A DNA stretch of 64,000 bases from contig NZ_LWRV01000113.1 in the NCBI RefSeq assembly GCF_009372215.1, positions 27,345 to 91,344 on the forward strand. Reading direction: 5' to 3'. The DNA comes from Acinetobacter portensis. GTDB taxonomy: Bacteria; Pseudomonadota; Gammaproteobacteria; Pseudomonadales; Moraxellaceae. Made by a program: the position numbers and the translations under genes. Below, piece by piece: positions 36,051 to 44,932 of the stretch; position 1 is the stretch's first letter; every line of letters begins with the position of its first letter. The notes below the pieces were generated by a model. The model ran no database searches. It was not told where the DNA came from and saw only the letters and a program-made list of their open reading frames with translations.

Positions 36051-38291
36051 ATGATGAATAAGACTTTTTTGAAATCTGCACTTGCTTTCGCCATATCAAC
36101 AATAACGTATTCAGTGACAATTGCTGCAAACGTAGCAGATGAGCAGAAAAAAGATAATCAAGCTGAAGTTACAAAATTAGATACGATTGTTCTAACTGCA
36201 GAAGAACAAATTAAACAGTCATTGGGTGCTTCTATAATTACAAAAGAAGATTTGGAAAAGCTACCAGTAGTAAATGATATTTCTGAGTATGTTCGTCGTA
36301 TGCCGGGTGTTAACTTAACTGGAAATAGCGCGACAGGTCAGCGTGGCAATAATCGCCAAATTGATATTCGTGGTATGGGGCCAGAAAACACATTAATTTT
36401 GGTAGATGGTAAGCCAATTACATCACGAAATTCAGTGCGTTATGGTTGGCGTGGTGAGCGTGATACAAGAGGTGATTCTAACTGGGTACCTGCTGATGCA
36501 ATTGAATCGATTGAAGTATTACGTGGTCCTGCAGCAGCTCGCTATGGTTCGGGAGCTGCTGGAGGTGTAGTAAATATTATAACTAAAAAAGTAACGAATG
36601 AATTACATGGATCACTTGAGCATTACTACAATGCACCAGAAGATAAGAAAGAAGGTGATTCATACCGTACTACAGCTACATTAAGTGGTCCAATTATTAA
36701 AGATGTTTTAGGATTCCGTTTATATGGAAGTCAAAATAAAACTCAGCCTGATGCTCTTGATCTAAATAGATCTATTGATAGTGTAGCTGCAGGTCGTGAG
36801 GGGGTAAAAAATCAAGATGCAGGATTAAGATTGGCATGGCAATTAAATGATGATCAATCAATTATTTTGGATACTGCATTTGGTCGTCAAGGAAATAGAT
36901 ATTCTGGTGATTCGCAAAATAATAATGATCCATATGCAAAGGCTATTTTAAAAGAGTTGTACGGTACAGAAACGAATACAATGTATCGTGATAGCTATGC
37001 ATTAACACATGAAGGAAATTGGGCTTGGGGAAAAAATAAATTAGTCGCACAATATGATAAAACAAAAAATAAACGATATATTGAAGATTTAGGAGGTTCA
37101 ACGGAGGGGAGTATTAGTAATATTGGTGAAAAACAAACCTCTGAATTAAATGCTTTACGTTTGAATGGTGAAGTGAATATTCCTTTTGAATTTTATGTTC
37201 CACAAAACTTAACCGCTGGTGTTGAGTGGGTGGATGATAAATTTACAGACCCTGCATCGACACGTGCAACCACGACAGTTGATTTAGCATCTGCTGGCAT
37301 TATATTGCCAAATGACCGTACGGAAATGAAATCACATATATTTTCAACATATATTGAAGATAATATAGATATTAGTGATCAGACAAATGTGGTTGCAGGA
37401 CTGCGATATGATGATCACAGTAAATCAGGAAGTAATTGGAGTCCAAGCTTGAATATTACTCAAAAGCTTGGGGAGCATTGGAAATTAAAAGGTGGTGTTG
37501 CTAGGGCATATAAAGCACCAAATATGTATCAAAATGCTGAAGGGTATATGATTACAACCAATGGAAATGGGTGCCCTAAAGATTTACCAACTTCAGTACA
37601 ATGCTATTTATTTGGTAATGAAACACTTAAGCCTGAAACGTCAATTAATAAAGAAATTGGTGTTGAATATGAAAAAGATATTGTTAAAGCAAGTTTAGCG
37701 TGGTTCCGTAATGATTATAAAAATAAAATTGCTGCAGGACAAATACAAAGTGCTTTTATATCAAAAGGTAATGGGGTAACAAGAGATACAGTTATTTTAA
37801 AATGGGAAAATGTACCTGAAGCCCTTGTACAAGGAATTGAAGGTAGTATTGGTCTATCTTGGGATAATATTCATTGGACGAATAACTTTACTTACATGAT
37901 GGACTCGAAAGATAAATCAACAGGTAATCCATTGTCATTAGTACCCGTATATACAATTAACTCAATTTTTGAATATGACGTTACAGATAAATTAGATGTT
38001 AATTTTGTTTATACGCAATATGGACGACAGAGTTCGAGAACCGTAGCAGAGATGCGACTTGAAAATGGAACTGGTTCGGGTGGTTTGGAAAGTACGCTAA
38101 AACCTAGTGTAGTAAAAAGCTATGGTATTGCAGGAATTAATGTGGGATATAAATTAAGCAACAATTTGAATACTCGTATTGGTATTAGTAATTTATTTGA
38201 TGAGCAAAAATTACGTGACAGTAATTCAACTAGTCAAACTTATAACGAACCAGGTCGTGCATATTATGCAAGCTTAAAATACCAGTTCTAA
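36051..38291 (+). CDS. fepA: FepA-like TonB-dependent ferric-catecholate receptor
   Basis: 746 residues if read from the ATG at 36051, the one directly before the signal peptide (MMNKTFLKSALAFAIS, cleavage near TIAA). Earlier in-frame starts at 36000 and 36039 cannot be excluded. TonB box-like LDTIVLTA, then the plug domain with DIRGMGPENTLILVDGKPI, SVRYGWRGERDTRGDSNW and IEVLRGPAAARYGSGAAGG, all near-diagnostic of FepA/PfeA/PirA receptors. A 22-strand barrel ends YYASLKYQF. It imports ferric enterobactin-like siderophores. A strong Fur box is upstream. Confidence 0.92.
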   Translation: MMNKTFLKSALAFAISTITYSVTIAANVADEQKKDNQAEVTKLDTIVLTAEEQIKQSLGASIITKEDLEKLPVVNDISEYVRRMPGVNLTGNSATGQRGNNRQIDIRGMGPENTLILVDGKPITSRNSVRYGWRGERDTRGDSNWVPADAIESIEVLRGPAAARYGSGAAGGVVNIITKKVTNELHGSLEHYYNAPEDKKEGDSYRTTATLSGPIIKDVLGFRLYGSQNKTQPDALDLNRSIDSVAAGREGVKNQDAGLRLAWQLNDDQSIILDTAFGRQGNRYSGDSQNNNDPYAKAILKELYGTETNTMYRDSYALTHEGNWAWGKNKLVAQYDKTKNKRYIEDLGGSTEGSISNIGEKQTSELNALRLNGEVNIPFEFYVPQNLTAGVEWVDDKFTDPASTRATTTVDLASAGIILPNDRTEMKSHIFSTYIEDNIDISDQTNVVAGLRYDDHSKSGSNWSPSLNITQKLGEHWKLKGGVARAYKAPNMYQNAEGYMITTNGNGCPKDLPTSVQCYLFGNETLKPETSINKEIGVEYEKDIVKASLAWFRNDYKNKIAAGQIQSAFISKGNGVTRDTVILKWENVPEALVQGIEGSIGLSWDNIHWTNNFTYMMDSKDKSTGNPLSLVPVYTINSIFEYDVTDKLDVNFVYTQYGRQSSRTVAEMRLENGTGSGGLESTLKPSVVKSYGIAGINVGYKLSNNLNTRIGISNLFDEQKLRDSNSTSQTYNEPGRAYYASLKYQF

Positions 38292-38303
38292 TTCAAATCT
38301 ATT

Positions 38304-38332
38304 AAAAAAGACCGTTAAAGCGGTCTTTTTTA
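38304..38332 (+). terminator. Intrinsic terminator of the FepA-like receptor gene
   Basis: AAGACCG-ttaaa-CGGTCTT stem with flanking A and T runs. Confidence 0.88.
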
Positions 38333-38403
38333 ATGACCTAAAGAATGTGAATGTGATGTTTACTGTGTAACATCATGAGTAGTAAATGTATGTGTATGTA
38401 AAT

Positions 38404-38422
38404 ATTAATGATAATGATTTGC
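38404..38422 (+). promoter_or_regulatory. Fur box upstream of the second receptor
   Basis: ATTAATGATAATGATTTGC holds a perfect central GATAAT unit with two partial units, about 14 of 19 matches. It is located 66 bp upstream of the start codon. Confidence 0.65.
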
Positions 38423-38487
38423 GTTAATATTTACAAAAAAATAGAATCCACCAACTTTTTAATATTTTTTAACAGTTGGTGGGTTTG

Positions 38488-40506
38488 ATGCAACATAAGT
38501 TTAGCAAAACATTATTAGCAAGTTTGATATTAAGTAGTGTTGGAAGCACTGTTTATGCAGAAAATAATAATGAACAAAGTCGCATGAAAAATGAGTCAAC
38601 TAAACTTGAAACAATTGTTGTTTCGGCAAGTGGTTTTGAACAAAATATAAAAAAAGCAGCAGCGACAATTTCGGTATTATCACAAGAAGATATTAATAAA
38701 AAAGCCTATCGTGATGTTACAGATGCATTGAAAGATGTACCAGGTGTTGTTGTGACAGGCGGTGGTAGTTCAAGCGATATTAGTATTCGTGGTATGGGTA
38801 GTGCTTACACCGTCATTATGATTGATGGGAAAAAAGTAAATACACGCTCTGTACGTCCAAATAGTGATAACTCTGGTATTGAACAAGGTTGGTTGCCAGG
38901 TATTGAATCTATTGAGCGAATTGAAGTTATTCGCGGACCAATGTCTGGGCTTTATGGTTCAGATGCGATGGGTGGTGTGATTAATATCATCACTAAAAAA
39001 TCTGCTACAGAATGGTCAGGTGCTGTAAAAGTTGATACGACTTTACAAGAAAATTCAGATTCAGGAAATATTTATCAAACCAATGCCTATGTTTCAGGTC
39101 CATTAATTAAAAATTTACTTTCTTTGAAAGCCAATGGTACATATTCAAAACGTGAAGAAGATAATATTATTGGTGGCTATAAAGAACAAAAAATGCGTGC
39201 GGGTGGTGCGACTTTAACATTAACGCCAAATGATCAGCATGCGATAGATTTTGAATATAAGCGTTCAATTCAAAACCGTAATAGTACTGTTGGAAAAACA
39301 ATTGAGAATAAACCAAATAAAAAAGGTGAATATCCTACAAATTCTTTAACTGACTATTATCGTACCGAATACAGTATTTCACACAGAGGTGAAGTCGGTC
39401 CTGTAAAAACCAACTCATATATTCAACGTGAAGAAACAGAAAATCCTTCACGACAAATGGAAGCTGTAAACACAACATTTAATACCAACAACCAGTTCCA
39501 GCTTGGTGCGCATAACCTTAGTTTTGGTGGAATGTATTTAAAAGAAGAATTAGAAGATAAAGGAAATAAACTTGGACAAGCTGGAAGTAAATTATCTAGC
39601 TTAGATCGTTATAGTTGGGCATTATTTGCCGAAGATAATTGGCAAATTGTGGATCCATTTGTTTTAACAACATCACTTCGTTTAGATAAAGATGAAAAAT
39701 TTGGTGATCATTTGAGTCCTAAAGTTTATGGTGTTTGGACTTTAAATGATGAATGGATTGTAAAAGGTGGTGTTTCTACGGGCTATAAAACACCAGCATT
39801 ACGAGCGACTGTCCCAGGGTGGGGGCAAGCGACAGGTGGTGGTAATAGTAATGGTGTGATTGTTGGAAATCCTAATTTAAAACCTGAAAAAAGTGTGAAC
39901 TATGAAATATCTGCAAATTGGGATAATAACGATAATTTAAATGCAGGTATTACCGTATTTAATAGTGAATTTAAAGATAAGATTACCGAAATACGTGATT
40001 GTGATAAAGGTTCAGGTAGTGCGGGTTGTTCATGGTTAGGTGAAAACTTTGACTTTGTCAGTCTTCGAGAGAATGTAGATAAAGCAAATATGCGCGGTGT
40101 TGAAACCACATTTGGTTGGCAAATTAACTCTGATGTCCGTTTAAATGCAAATTATACATTTACAGATACAGAGCAAAAAAGTGGTGTAAATAAGGGTAAA
40201 CCACTGAATGAAATGCCAAAGCATATGTTTAATACCACGGTTGATTGGCAAGCGACAGATACTGTGGGCGTGTGGAGTCGTATGAATGTTCGTAGTAAAA
40301 CATCACCTTATTTAAGTCGTACATCTATGGCGGAAGGTAAACCTGCTTATACCATGGTTGATGTCGGTTTAAACTACAAACCTACGGATAAAATTCAAGT
40401 AAATGCAGGTATTTATAATTTATTTGATAAAAAAATTGATACAGCAACATACGATTATGTCTTAGATGGTCGTCGTTATAACTTGGGTTTAACGTATAAA
40501 TTCTAA
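38488..40506 (+). CDS. CirA-like TonB-dependent siderophore receptor
   Basis: 672 residues from the ATG at 38488, preceded by GGTGGG; a TTG at 38476 would leave that site internal. Signal peptide ends near VYA-EN. Plug motifs are SIRGMGSAYTVIMIDGKK, GIESIERIEVIRGPMSGLYGSDAMGG and VINIITKK, which resemble CirA more than FepA. The barrel ends RYNLGLTYKF. It probably imports catecholate-type iron complexes; the exact ligand is unknown. It follows the FepA-like gene in the same direction but has its own Fur box and terminator. Confidence 0.9.
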   Translation: MQHKFSKTLLASLILSSVGSTVYAENNNEQSRMKNESTKLETIVVSASGFEQNIKKAAATISVLSQEDINKKAYRDVTDALKDVPGVVVTGGGSSSDISIRGMGSAYTVIMIDGKKVNTRSVRPNSDNSGIEQGWLPGIESIERIEVIRGPMSGLYGSDAMGGVINIITKKSATEWSGAVKVDTTLQENSDSGNIYQTNAYVSGPLIKNLLSLKANGTYSKREEDNIIGGYKEQKMRAGGATLTLTPNDQHAIDFEYKRSIQNRNSTVGKTIENKPNKKGEYPTNSLTDYYRTEYSISHRGEVGPVKTNSYIQREETENPSRQMEAVNTTFNTNNQFQLGAHNLSFGGMYLKEELEDKGNKLGQAGSKLSSLDRYSWALFAEDNWQIVDPFVLTTSLRLDKDEKFGDHLSPKVYGVWTLNDEWIVKGGVSTGYKTPALRATVPGWGQATGGGNSNGVIVGNPNLKPEKSVNYEISANWDNNDNLNAGITVFNSEFKDKITEIRDCDKGSGSAGCSWLGENFDFVSLRENVDKANMRGVETTFGWQINSDVRLNANYTFTDTEQKSGVNKGKPLNEMPKHMFNTTVDWQATDTVGVWSRMNVRSKTSPYLSRTSMAEGKPAYTMVDVGLNYKPTDKIQVNAGIYNLFDKKIDTATYDYVLDGRRYNLGLTYKF

Positions 40507-40523
40507 TCATCTACGATAGAATT

Positions 40524-40553
40524 TAAAAAGCCTCCAATTGGAGGCTTTTTTTA
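40524..40553. terminator. Bidirectional terminator after the second receptor
   Basis: AAGCCTCC-aatt-GGAGGCTT hairpin with A and T runs. Its last bases touch the stop codon of the convergent gene. Confidence 0.88.
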
Positions 40554-41552
40554 TGTCGCGAGAATTTTTTGAGCAGATTCAGAATAATAAAACTTTTCCA
40601 AATAATATCGCGCACGATTTTTTAACTGTTTAGTTGAAACCATGTGTTGAATAATAGGCGTTAGTAAATGCTGTAACTCATTTTCAACCAAAGCTTCATC
40701 AATATTTAAATCACGTAATATTAAGTCAAAAGAACGTTGTTGATTACGTGCATACCATGCATAAATACCATCATGAACTTGTTGTTTTAAGTAGTCAGTT
40801 TGACGAATAAAGTCCCAAATCTCATGTCCCATTTCTACAGTCTTTGGTAAATCTTGAGTTTCGATATAACTTTTTAAAACCGATAAAGGTTTATCTTTAA
40901 TTTTATGCCAAAGATTGGCTTGGAAATGATAAAGCTTATTGTCGTCAAAATGATTATTCAGTACATGTTCACTCATTTGACTGAGCTTCTGAATATTCTT
41001 TTGCAAATAGTTATTGATGGTATTTTCAAGATTAGAATCGGTTACTGTTTCAAGTACAGATTTACCAATTTTCATAAAACTCGAAACACCAGGCACACTT
41101 TTCACCATGGCAGAATTATCTAAATAATCTTGTATGGAATGCTGAATAAGTTGAGTCACCATTGCTGAAAAGGCTTGGTTATTCACAACTGTTTTAATGA
41201 GTCGCTCACGATGTCCACTTTTGCTTGCCACATATTGAGCAATTTTATCTACGGTTAAAACAGGAATGACATCTGCGATTTTTGTCGTTTCATTAATAGG
41301 GTGTACCAATGCAAAGCGAATATGTTCAGAAATTTGTTCAATTAAAAATGAACTTGCAGGCGTAGCTAGAATTTGTTTTTGAATCAGCTGATTAATTTGT
41401 TCAAATGTCCAAATATCTTCTAATCTTTGTTTTCTAAACCATTGGTGAAAGTGTGAGAATTCATCTTCTATTATTTTGGCTTGAGAAAATTCATGATCTA
41501 AAAATTCGAGATGAGCATCTATGAGTTGCTCAATCATAGGGTTTTTTTGCAT
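40551..41552 (-). CDS. Conserved hypothetical alpha-helical protein
   Basis: 333 residues, soluble, mostly helical, rich in Gln, Leu, Ile and His, without signal peptide, membrane helix or cysteine motif. A region around 150-180 (KSVPGVSSFMKIGKSVLET) is the only slightly hydrophobic glycine-containing stretch. I recognise no named family. It is 15 bp downstream of the secreted hydrolase on the same strand, so the two are probably co-transcribed. That pairing may hint at a lipid- or envelope-related role, but this is speculation. Confidence 0.6.
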   Translation of the reverse strand: MQKNPMIEQLIDAHLEFLDHEFSQAKIIEDEFSHFHQWFRKQRLEDIWTFEQINQLIQKQILATPASSFLIEQISEHIRFALVHPINETTKIADVIPVLTVDKIAQYVASKSGHRERLIKTVVNNQAFSAMVTQLIQHSIQDYLDNSAMVKSVPGVSSFMKIGKSVLETVTDSNLENTINNYLQKNIQKLSQMSEHVLNNHFDDNKLYHFQANLWHKIKDKPLSVLKSYIETQDLPKTVEMGHEIWDFIRQTDYLKQQVHDGIYAWYARNQQRSFDLILRDLNIDEALVENELQHLLTPIIQHMVSTKQLKNRARYYLEKFYYSESAQKILAT

Positions 41553-41567
41553 AAAGATTCTAAAAGC

Positions 41568-42602
41568 CTAATTGAAAGGTATTAGTTTATCAGCAAGTGG
41601 ATTCTTTAGGTCCTGTGTCTTTGAAAGGAATGGTAAATAATGTTGAGCAACCAGTTTTTCTGCTTCAATAATAGGTACATGTCCGACATTATTTAAAATG
41701 ATAGGCTTTTCAGCGCGTTTTAATAGTGCCTGTAATTCACTAGCAACTTCATAATTGATAATTTGATCTTGTTTGCCCCACATAATGAGAGTAGGTGCTT
41801 CCACATTACGCGTTAAGCGAGCAAAACTATCGGGTGTGTAAATACGGTTGAGTTTAACAATTTGATCGATGGCTTGATTGGTCTTAGATGCTTTTGAAAT
41901 TAAAATTTGTTCTTGTGCAGATTGTAATTCATTTGGCATTTTAGGTGGAGACATCATTAATTTATGAATGACGTGTGCAAAATCACCCTGCTTATAAATT
42001 AATAAGTCTTTAAGTGTTTTTGGGTCTTTTGCATAACTGGTATTGGCTTGTTTATAAATACCTGCGCTACTCAATAAAAATAAACTTTGTGTATCAAATG
42101 GATATTGCGATGCATAAACGGTTGCAATAGAGCCACCCAAAGAGTGACCTGCGATATTTAAGTCTTTATCAATGTGAATTGCTTGAGCAAATTGGCGTAG
42201 TTCTGAAGTGATATTGGGGATGGAGCTATCGAAGGTTTTTGGAACGGTTGTATCACCATCTGTAGGTAAGTCTGGAATAATAACGTGATAATGAGGTGTT
42301 AAGTAATGTGCAACACGATTCCAATGATCGCGAGTTCCTGTTAAGCCATGAATGAGTAATACGGCAGGTTTGGATGTATCACCACCTTCATTGTATGTCC
42401 AAAAAATATCGCCAACTTTAATATTTTTTGTGCTTAAACCTGCATGTATGCGTTCTTGTTTTAAGTATTTTTGTAGGATGCTAAATTCGTTGTTTTTTGT
42501 ATCTCGTGACTTGTCTGCATAAGAATGTGGCGAACAAAATACAGCCAAACTAATATAAAGTGCATGTCTTAAATGGGTCAATCGAGTATTAAGTTGTTCC
42601 AT
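41568..42602 (-). CDS. Secreted alpha/beta hydrolase (lipase/esterase-like)
   Basis: 344 residues from the ATG at 42602, chosen because AGGGGTGA lies four bases upstream; a longer frame from 42632 would contain that site. A signal peptide ends near SYA-DK. The core has LIHGLTGTRDHWNRVAHYL (oxyanion region), the nucleophile elbow GHSLGG, GKQDQIINYEVA with the probable Asp, and NVGHVPIIEA with the catalytic His. Resembles periplasmic or secreted triacylglycerol lipases and esterases of Acinetobacter and Moraxella. No lid or foldase gene is nearby. Substrate unknown. Confidence 0.83.
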   Translation of the reverse strand: MEQLNTRLTHLRHALYISLAVFCSPHSYADKSRDTKNNEFSILQKYLKQERIHAGLSTKNIKVGDIFWTYNEGGDTSKPAVLLIHGLTGTRDHWNRVAHYLTPHYHVIIPDLPTDGDTTVPKTFDSSIPNITSELRQFAQAIHIDKDLNIAGHSLGGSIATVYASQYPFDTQSLFLLSSAGIYKQANTSYAKDPKTLKDLLIYKQGDFAHVIHKLMMSPPKMPNELQSAQEQILISKASKTNQAIDQIVKLNRIYTPDSFARLTRNVEAPTLIMWGKQDQIINYEVASELQALLKRAEKPIILNNVGHVPIIEAEKLVAQHYLPFLSKTQDLKNPLADKLIPFN

Positions 42603-42910
42603 GTGTTCACCCCTAACTCTAGATTCTTGCAAATTTATTTGAATATTAGATTTATATTTTGCCTATAAAACTGCGTGATAATTATTGAATCCCTTTGATT
42701 CTATTATAAATAATTAAATCCGACTGTCATCCTATGTTTTTGTGATGTTACTTTTATGCTTTTATTAAAATGTGAACATGAGCATGAAAAGTCATGTTTA
42801 TTTTTAGTGGTTCAATACTATAAAAAATAAACAGCTATTATTTTTTGCAAGTGACAATCAAAAAGCATGAGATTAAACTATGACAACTTAAAAGATCGGT
42901 GGTAGGAATA
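42603..42910. other. Intergenic region between divergent hydrolase and carbonic anhydrase genes
   Basis: About 300 bp, AT-rich. It includes AACATGA (42775-42781) and TCATGTT (42792-42798), a 7-bp inverted repeat with 10-nt spacer. Otherwise nothing notable. Confidence 0.45.
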
Positions 42911-43525
42911 ATGCTAACAGCAGCAGAAGCTTTAGATCGTTTAAAACAAGGAAATTTACGTTTCGTACAAGGTGAAACAAGTCATCCTAAGCTTTTGACA
43001 CATCAACAACGGGCAGAAATGGCGGGTAGTCAAGAACCATTTGCCATCATTTTAGGTTGTTCAGATTCTCGCGTACCAGCTGAAATGGTTTTTGATCAGG
43101 GGCTTGGAGATCTATTTGTTATTCGTGTTGCTGGTAATATCGTTGCGCCATCTCAAGTAGGTAGTGTTGAATTTGCAGCTGAAAGTTTCGGTTGCCCAAT
43201 TGTTGTCGTATTGGGTCATACGCATTGTGGTGCGATTCATTCAACAATTGAAGTGCTGATGAACCCAGAACAATCATCATCTGCAAACTTAATGTCAATT
43301 GTGAACCGCGTTCGTCCTTCTGTTGAAATTTTAATGCAAACAGAACTTAAGGATGATTTGGAAAAACTTTCGCAACATGCTGTTCGTTCAAATGTTTTTG
43401 CATCAGTAAACCAACTTCGTCATGGTTCAGCTGTACTTGAGAATTTAATTGGTCAAGGTAAATTAAAAGTTGTAGGTGCAGAATATTCGCTAGAAACAGG
43501 TGAAGTAACTTTCTACGATTTCTAA
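42911..43525 (+). CDS. Beta-class carbonic anhydrase
   Basis: 204 residues from the ATG at 42911, which has AGGA six bases upstream; a GTG at 42899 is in frame but less likely. Zinc ligands are complete: Cys50 and Asp52 in CSDSR, His103 and Cys106 in GHTHCG. The Asp-Arg dyad (Asp52, Arg54) is also present. It interconverts carbon dioxide and bicarbonate. There is no signal peptide, so it supplies bicarbonate in the cytoplasm. Convergent with tesA and sharing a terminator with it. Confidence 0.95.
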   Translation: MLTAAEALDRLKQGNLRFVQGETSHPKLLTHQQRAEMAGSQEPFAIILGCSDSRVPAEMVFDQGLGDLFVIRVAGNIVAPSQVGSVEFAAESFGCPIVVVLGHTHCGAIHSTIEVLMNPEQSSSANLMSIVNRVRPSVEILMQTELKDDLEKLSQHAVRSNVFASVNQLRHGSAVLENLIGQGKLKVVGAEYSLETGEVTFYDF

Positions 43526-43548
43526 ATGTTTTAGAATTAAAATGAAAA

Positions 43549-43578
43549 ATAAAAGGCGCTTTATAAAGCGCCTTTTAT
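43549..43578. terminator. Bidirectional terminator between carbonic anhydrase and tesA
   Basis: AAAAGGCGCTTTATAAAGCGCCTTTT palindrome (split here as AAAAGGCGCTTT / AAAGCGCCTTTT with loop AT). The tesA stop codon lies in its centre. Confidence 0.85.
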
Positions 43579-44190
43579 ATATGGATAGGTATTATTCAAC
43601 AAAATGGGTTGTGCTTTGGCATTCGGATGTATTTGGTCTTTTTGCATTAAGTATTTATGACCTGCAACATCTTTTAAAAAGAAAGGCATGAGCTTTACTT
43701 TGTATTGATTACTCACAATTTTATAATTATTTTCAAAGGCTTGTTGATACGCTGTGCCGTAGTTTGGTGGCATTTTCATGCCAAGTAAAATGACTTGAGC
43801 TTTTGTTTTCTGACTTTGTAATACAAGTTGCGCTAGGTTTTTTTGAATAAGCTGCGGTGGTTGACCACGTAAACCATCATTTCCGCCCAGTTCAATCACC
43901 ACAATATCAGGTTTATGTGTTGCTAATAATTTAGGTAATCTTGCTACAGCACCACTGGTTGTTTCACCACTGACACTTACATTGACCACTTTATGTTTTT
44001 TGGGATATTGTTGTTCTAGACGATTTTTGAACAAACTCACCCAACCTTGATTCACTTGAATTCCATAACCAGCGCTTAAACTATCTCCAACGATCATAAT
44101 AGTTTTTGCTGAAACGAACATAGGCACTGCGCTAAAGCACACTAAACAGACATACGCCAATATACGATTTTTATAATTGCGATTTTGCAT
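43561..44190 (-). CDS. tesA: TesA-like SGNH arylesterase/lysophospholipase
   Basis: 209 residues from the ATG at 44190; a longer in-frame extension overlaps the divergent gene and is unlikely. A signal peptide ends near VSA-KT. SGNH blocks are complete: GDSLSAGYG with Ser37, SGETTSGA (block II Gly), GGNDGLRG (block III Asn) and the Asp-x-x-His of DQIHPNA. This is the periplasmic thioesterase I/protease I/lysophospholipase L1 family. It is divergent from ybbA by 10 bp between start codons, the same arrangement as in E. coli. Confidence 0.93.
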   Translation of the reverse strand: MQNRNYKNRILAYVCLVCFSAVPMFVSAKTIMIVGDSLSAGYGIQVNQGWVSLFKNRLEQQYPKKHKVVNVSVSGETTSGAVARLPKLLATHKPDIVVIELGGNDGLRGQPPQLIQKNLAQLVLQSQKTKAQVILLGMKMPPNYGTAYQQAFENNYKIVSNQYKVKLMPFFLKDVAGHKYLMQKDQIHPNAKAQPILLNNTYPYIKGAL

Positions 44191-44200
44191 AAGGGACAAT

Positions 44201-44932
44201 ATGACCAACTTCACCAATAATAATTCCATCATGCCACAAGCAATTATTTCTGCACAGCAATTGACCCAAAAGATCCAACTTGGCAACAAAGAACTTACAA
44301 TTTTCGCAGATTTAAATTTAGAGATACAACAAGGCGAACAAGTTGCAATTACAGGGCGTTCAGGGTCGGGAAAATCGACATTATTAGGAATTTTAGCAAC
44401 TTTAGATCAGGCACATTCGGGTAAGTTGATTGTATGTGATGAAGCTGTACATCAACTCAATGAAGAGCAACGTGCTTTGCTTAGATTAAAAAATATTGGT
44501 TTTGTTTTTCAATCATTTCAATTGCTCCCACATCTAACTGCAATTGAAAATGTAATTTTACCGCTTAGATTGCAAACGAGCTTTAACTATAAAGATGCTG
44601 AAAAAAAGGCTTTCGCATTACTTAAAAGAGTTGGTTTAGAACGCCAAGCAATGCAAACACCTAAAGTTCTATCGGGTGGGGAACAGCAACGTGTTGCAAT
44701 TGCACGAGCTTTAATTAGCAAGCCAAAAATTATTTTTGCAGATGAACCTACAGGTAATTTAGATGGTGAAACAGCAAAAGAAATTGAGCAGTTATTATTT
44801 GAATTAAATCGTGAAATTGGAACCACCTTGGTTTTAGTCACGCATGATGTTCAGCTTGCAGCGCAATGTCAAAAACATTATGAATTATTGAATGGTCAGC
44901 TGATTGATCGAACGCAAGGAGCATCAATATGA
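44201..44932 (+). CDS. ybbA: ABC transporter ATPase YbbA
   Basis: 243 residues from the ATG at 44201, with AGGGA five bases upstream. Walker A GRSGSGKST, Q-loop in VFQSFQLLPHLTA, signature LSGGEQQRVAIARAL, Walker B IIFADEPTGNLDG and the H-loop VTHD are all present. It belongs to the LolD/MacB-type family of ATPases. Its last bases overlap the start of the permease gene (ATGA), so they are translationally coupled. Together with the permease and divergent tesA this is the conserved tesA-ybbAP cluster; the transported substrate is not established. Confidence 0.94.
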   Translation: MTNFTNNNSIMPQAIISAQQLTQKIQLGNKELTIFADLNLEIQQGEQVAITGRSGSGKSTLLGILATLDQAHSGKLIVCDEAVHQLNEEQRALLRLKNIGFVFQSFQLLPHLTAIENVILPLRLQTSFNYKDAEKKAFALLKRVGLERQAMQTPKVLSGGEQQRVAIARALISKPKIIFADEPTGNLDGETAKEIEQLLFELNREIGTTLVLVTHDVQLAAQCQKHYELLNGQLIDRTQGASI

